Positions 19,721 through 23,306 of a DNA stretch of 23,306 nucleotides are shown one piece after another. Within the stretch, counting starts at the first letter, position 1. Each line of letters starts with the position of its first letter. This DNA is from Chara braunii (taxonomy: Eukaryota; Streptophyta; Charophyceae; Charales; Characeae). The position numbers and the translations under genes are program-made. The notes under the pieces are model-generated. The model made no database searches and was not told the DNA's origin. It saw only the letters and a program-made list of their open reading frames with translations. The stretch spans positions 597,946 through 621,251 of the forward strand of contig BFEA01000577.1 of the NCBI GenBank assembly GCA_003427395.1, read 5' to 3'.

Positions 19721-20662
19721 GTTTCGAGAATAGAAGACGAGGCAAAGAGGGGCAACAGACATATGACACAGGCCGCACGTAGCAAGGAAAAGGAGAGTAC
19801 CAGAAGAGGAACGATAATTATAAAGCACCAAAAACAAAGGAAAACGCAGAGAAACGGGAAATAGCAACGCTCGATCGGAGGAAAGTGGCCCTAAGGACAA
19901 CTACAGCACAAGGGATTAAACATCGGGGAGAATTAAAAAAAAAAAAAAAAAAAAGGACAGCCACTCATGAGAAGGAATTGGCAGAGGGAGAATGAAAATG
20001 GTGTAGGGTGTGGGAGAGTGGTGGCCATAGACACTGCTGATGATGGGGGCAGTGGAGGTAGATGGCAGGCGCAGCTACTGGCAAAATTAGGGGGGGCCCA
20101 CTCTTTGCATTAGCCACCCCACACACACACAACTGGGGGCCCCACTCTACTCCCTGACCACCTCCAAATTAGGGTGGGGGCAACATGCATCCCCTTGATT
20201 ATGTGAGAGGTAGCTAGGCTTGCAGGGACCCCCCGTATACGCTTAGGAGTAGTGGTATGTAGGCAGTGAAAGGTGAAATTGAGCTAAGAACATAGCTTAG
20301 GGCCTCATTAGACACTCCTCGGGGATGTGATGATGTGATTCCAAGGATTTTGTCCTCGTTCCACCTCTCTTCGCAGATAAAATCAGAGAACAAAATGTAG
20401 GGATCCCCTAAACTAGACTGACAGCCATTCATTCCTCACAAACCTACAGAAAACAGCCCGCTCGATTTCAAAAATCTAAGAGCTAATCCAGTCACAATTC
20501 AGCTGACTGTGCATTCAGTCATTTCTCACCCTGGTCTACCATCAGCTGCATTATCGCTGTCACTTCAGTAGGCCGAGGCACAATGCCTAAATGCACGACC
20601 ATTACCGCAGTAGACTCAAAGTCGCCCCATCCGTTGCAAACTCTGAAAGCTAACCCTGTCCG
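19721..20662. other. non-coding stretch
   Basis: An A20 run at 19935-19954 and otherwise unique sequence; no supported gene. Confidence 0.5.
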
Positions 20663-20707
20663 AATGCAGCTATACCGACCAGCATTCAATTTCGGTGAAG
20701 ACGGTAG
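20663..20707. mobile_element. MITE-like foldback, copy 5 (right half only)
   Basis: AATGCAGCTATACCGACC followed by ATTTCGGTGAAGACGGTAG matches the right half of the 111-bp family. No convincing left arm is visible in the preceding 70 bp, so it is truncated or highly diverged. Confidence 0.65.
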
Positions 20708-20835
20708 CTTACTCTTCCATCCTTACATCCGTTCTGCAGTTAAACACCACAAGGATCTTCACCACAGACGTAACACCTGTACAGGCAGGTACGTCTTCCC
20801 ACCAGGGGCGAGGTCCCGCACTTGCAAGTACTAAG

Positions 20836-20840
<5 letters not shown>

Positions 20841-20907
<67 letters not shown>
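20841..20907. repeat. (GA)n microsatellite
   Basis: An uninterrupted run of about 33 GA dinucleotides. Confidence 0.97.
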
Positions 20908-20910
<3 letters not shown>

Positions 20911-22230
20911 CTAGACAGAAAAAATAAATTAACAGCGCGTACAGTAACACTTCAGTCCGTACAACTTCGTCCACCAGGGATCCGTAATCCGTACTTCCAT
21001 TTTTCCTTCCTTTTTTCCTTTTTCTTTTTTCCTGGTAATCCTGAGGACTACGGATCAGATGTCAAACTGATCAGAACAGATGCTGCACTTCATCTCTTTT
21101 CAACCAACTGACTATCAGTTTCCTTTTTTTTCTTTTTTCCTTTTTCTTTTAACGACTATCAGTTTCGGTCGATGCTGTAGATGGCAAAAATCGACAGTCA
21201 GTAGTGTCCGTGGATAGCAAGATACTGTCATAAATGACAAAAATCGACAGTCAGTACCTCCTAATCCGTGCACGTGGGACTTCATCCTTGGGTTTTCCAT
21301 TTCTACCATCGATTTTCGCAATCTACGGGTAGTACATAGGAGATACTGTCAACAGTCAGTTCCTCATAATAGTGCCCATGGATAGTACTATCAACAGAGA
21401 ACGAGATCGACAGTCCGTACTGATGAATCCGTCCAACTGTGACCTTGCCTCAGGGAGAAGTGCTACCGTCTTCCCCCGAACATAATGCACCCTGATAATG
21501 AATGTATGCAATCTATCTTTCCGGTCCGGTGGAAGACGGTAGCCCCACACAGCAAGAGCACTTCGGCTGCTGCTTGTAATCAACTCTCACCTTACGTCAG
21601 ATTAGTCAAAGCGGTGAGGGAGTGCAGAACGCAGGGGTACATGTCAAAGAGGGAATGGGAAAGAGAGGCGGGGCTGGGGGGGAGAAAGGTGGGAGGAGGG
21701 AGGACGAGGGAGAACGAGGGAGGAGGAGCGAAAACGAGCGAGGAGGAGGAAAGAGGGGAGAAAGGCTAACAGATACCGTTGCCTAGAGCGATCCCGACAA
21801 AGTTAGCATGTAATAAACAGCAGCGAATTTAAGAAACTGAAAAATAATTCGTCTTAAACAGATAATACAAGTTTTCTGGTGCACATTTTTTATGGCACAC
21901 ACAAAACAAAAAAAGTCGACACTAGCTCACCGTGTTCGTGCAAATGTAGCGAAAACACGAATCACCCTATTTGTAGCAATTTTTAGTCTACAATAAAATA
22001 ATGAATACAGTGCTATAAATGTGTCGCCCGTGATTGCCGACTCTACATGGACAAGGTTATTACTGTAGAACACACCTTCAGAGTAATAAGCGACCTCAGA
22101 CATGGGAATACCTACACTGGGACTGTTTTTCTTTAAATATATATATTTCTTACAACTTCTTTAAATTTTCTTTTTTTCCCCTCTAAGTTGGCCGTGTTTA
22201 CATTCAGATACCCATTTGCGGCCAAATGGG
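20908..22230. other. non-coding stretch with short direct repeats
   Basis: GACTATCAGTTTC flanks a T/C tract (about 21110-21168), and AAAAATCGACAGTCAGTA occurs twice (about 21186 and 21239). From 21,770 to 22,230 nothing is recognised. Confidence 0.5.
21463..21542. mobile_element. MITE-like foldback, copy 6 (80 bp, internally deleted)
   Basis: The termini CTACCGTCTTCCCCCGAA and GGTGGAAGACGGTAG are intact, but the inner arms have diverged or been deleted, leaving a terminal stem of about 14 bp. Confidence 0.65.
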
Positions 22231-22509
22231 GTCGAAAAGGCCCTAGCCCCAGTATCAACCCAGGGGCGAGGTCCCACTAGCAAAGAGGATTGGATAAATA
22301 TCCCGAATCTGGACGTGTTGTAAGCAGAAATGCACAAAAGCAGTTCAATCGCGACATTCTGCACCGCTCCACAAACAAGTCCAGCTCAGGCGTTCAATCC
22401 TACCCTCTTTGATAGTGGGACCTCACCCCAGGATACGCCTACGCGATTCGAACCTTCGCTGCTGCGCTCCGTTATTATACGGGCCCATAACCGAAGGGAC
22501 CTTTTCGAC
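22231..22509. mobile_element. 279-bp foldback element of a second type
   Basis: The outer ends are GTCGAAAAGGCCC (22231) and, inverted, GTCGAAAAGGTCCC (ending at 22509). An inner pair of arms, 22258-22293 and about 22398-22433, shares GGGGCGAGGTCCCACTA in inverted form over roughly 30 bp with a few mismatches. The right arm has extra sequence between outer and inner repeats that includes, on the minus strand, GGTTCGAATCGCG, resembling a tRNA B box. GGGGCGAGGTCCC also occurs at about 20806. There are no coding features. Confidence 0.6.
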
Positions 22510-22594
22510 ATGTGTTAATTAAAACCTGTTGACGGGACTATTTCGACGGCATTAGTAGCGGTCGCAGTTCGATACATCTAACGAAATACCCATA

Positions 22595-22806
22595 CACATT
22601 TTCCCGCCCTTCGGGACGTGTATGCCCACTCCCATGAACCTTTTTCCCGCGCTTTCGGGATGTGTACGCCCACTCCCATAAACCTTTTTCCCGCGCTTTC
22701 GGCATTTGTATGCCCACTCCCATAAAACTTTTTCCCGCGCTTTCGGGATGTGTATGCCCGCTCCCATAAAACGTCTCCCGCCGTTTCAGGATGTGTACGC
22801 CCAGTC
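22595..22806. repeat. 43-44-bp minisatellite, about five units
   Basis: CCCGCGCTTTCGGGATGTGT followed by GCCCACTCCCATAAA recurs with starts at 22603, 22646, 22690, 22734 and 22777. The unit length is not a multiple of three, so the repeated peptides seen in several frames are a by-product of the repeat. Confidence 0.9.
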
Positions 22807-22898
22807 CAAGCGCACCCGCCCACATCACCTTCTCGATGTTACTATACCTACCGTATTGCGCAACGACAGACCAGCGGCAAGTTTTCAACTTACCGTAA

Positions 22899-23009
22899 CT
22901 ACCGTCTTCACATGAATAGAACGCCCGGTAATTATCGCCGTATCTGGGCTGAAAGTTGTGCCAAATTCAGCTATAATGACCGGGCGTTCTATTCGGGTGA
23001 AGACAGTAG
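22899..23009. mobile_element. MITE-like foldback, copy 7 (111 bp)
   Basis: Exactly 111 bp, with 40-bp arms carrying five mismatches. The left end is CTACCGTCTTCACATGAAT and the right end ATTCGGGTGAAGACAGTAG. The core ACGCCCGGTAATTATCGC pairs with GCTATAATGACCGGGCGT. Its flanks are unrelated to those of copies 2-4, which supports mobility of the family. Confidence 0.85.
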
Positions 23010-23306
23010 CAACATAGGCGCTAACCCTATATAGTAAGTACATCCTTGACACTTAGTATAGCAACATCCTTGAGTCTTAGTAATAGCAAATATCAGTACC
23101 GAAACTACGTCAACTAACCCTCCACATATGCCGTCATAGGGAACTTCCTGGTGGACCGTAGTGCGTGACAACAGAGCACTATATCGGTCGACCTTCCGCG
23201 GCATACAGAGGAAAAACGTGTCGCACATGGGCGAACTGCCGTTCCATCGCACACGTTTTGCCTGCTTCGCCACGCACGCGCGCTCGCTTGCGACACGCAG
23301 TAAAAC
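23010..23306. other. right-end stretch
   Basis: Unique sequence with a near-duplicate CATCCTTGA(C/G)xCTTAGTA at about 23,041 and 23,066. No gene recognised. The expected first exon of ARL8 is not visible here. Confidence 0.45.

Noticed and set aside
19457-19900. 147-codon minus-strand frame rich in Ser, Phe and Leu, looking membrane-like
   Set aside because: It is the complement of a purine-rich simple sequence; the hydrophobicity is a composition effect.
22538-22888. Repeated peptide (GVGIHIPKAREK-like) on the minus strand
   Set aside because: The 43-44-bp repeat gives a similar peptide in several frames and shifts frame between units, so there is no selection for protein.

Overview
This is nuclear DNA from a eukaryote, most likely of the green-plant (streptophyte) lineage. 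The only confidently recognised gene is an intron-rich ARL8-type small GTPase on the minus strand. Its sequence is closest to plant ARL8 (for example the [10 protein letters not shown] block, and a 33-nt microexon encoding a glycine-rich turn before switch I). The rest is non-coding DNA typical of a large, repeat-rich genome: long introns, microsatellites, minisatellites, foldback (MITE-like) elements, tRNA-derived SINE-like units and a dead transposase. A charophyte alga such as Chara would fit, but that is a guess. There are no bacterial-type operons, rRNA genes or CRISPR arrays.

Layout. 1-7,250 is gene-poor sequence with homopolymer tracts, short tandem repeats and (CA)n runs; one SINE-like unit lies at about 6,804. 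7,257-7,871 is a decayed PIF/Harbinger-type DDE transposase on the plus strand, broken by in-frame stops. 7,998-8,274 is a compound microsatellite block. 8,590-16,319 (minus) holds the last five coding exons of ARL8, joined by introns of 901, 1,142, 1,891 and 3,279 bp. All exon phases match, and the joined exons encode 171 complete residues plus one base of a split codon. The first coding exon, predicted at 38 nt and about 13 residues (the amphipathic N-terminus), was not found upstream in this window, so it probably lies beyond 23,306.

ARL8 introns 2 and 3 contain a nested 10-bp minisatellite (11,477-11,790), one member of a foldback family (13,454-13,564), a long pyrimidine-rich tract (14,350-15,065) and a near-perfect 34-bp-arm hairpin just inside intron 2 (16,081-16,196).

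From 16,320 to the right edge (intron 1 and/or 5' flank of ARL8) the DNA is dominated by repeats. There are two SINE-like units, a 116-bp tandem array that runs directly into a MITE, a 241-bp tandem duplication that carries a MITE in each copy, two further partial or internally deleted MITEs, a 279-bp foldback, a 43-44-bp minisatellite and one more complete MITE near the right edge.

The most interesting feature is this foldback family. It has four copies of exactly 111 bp plus three degenerate or partial ones, all within about 9.6 kb. Two tandem-repeat arrays appear to have grown around its termini, which suggests local satellite birth from a MITE.
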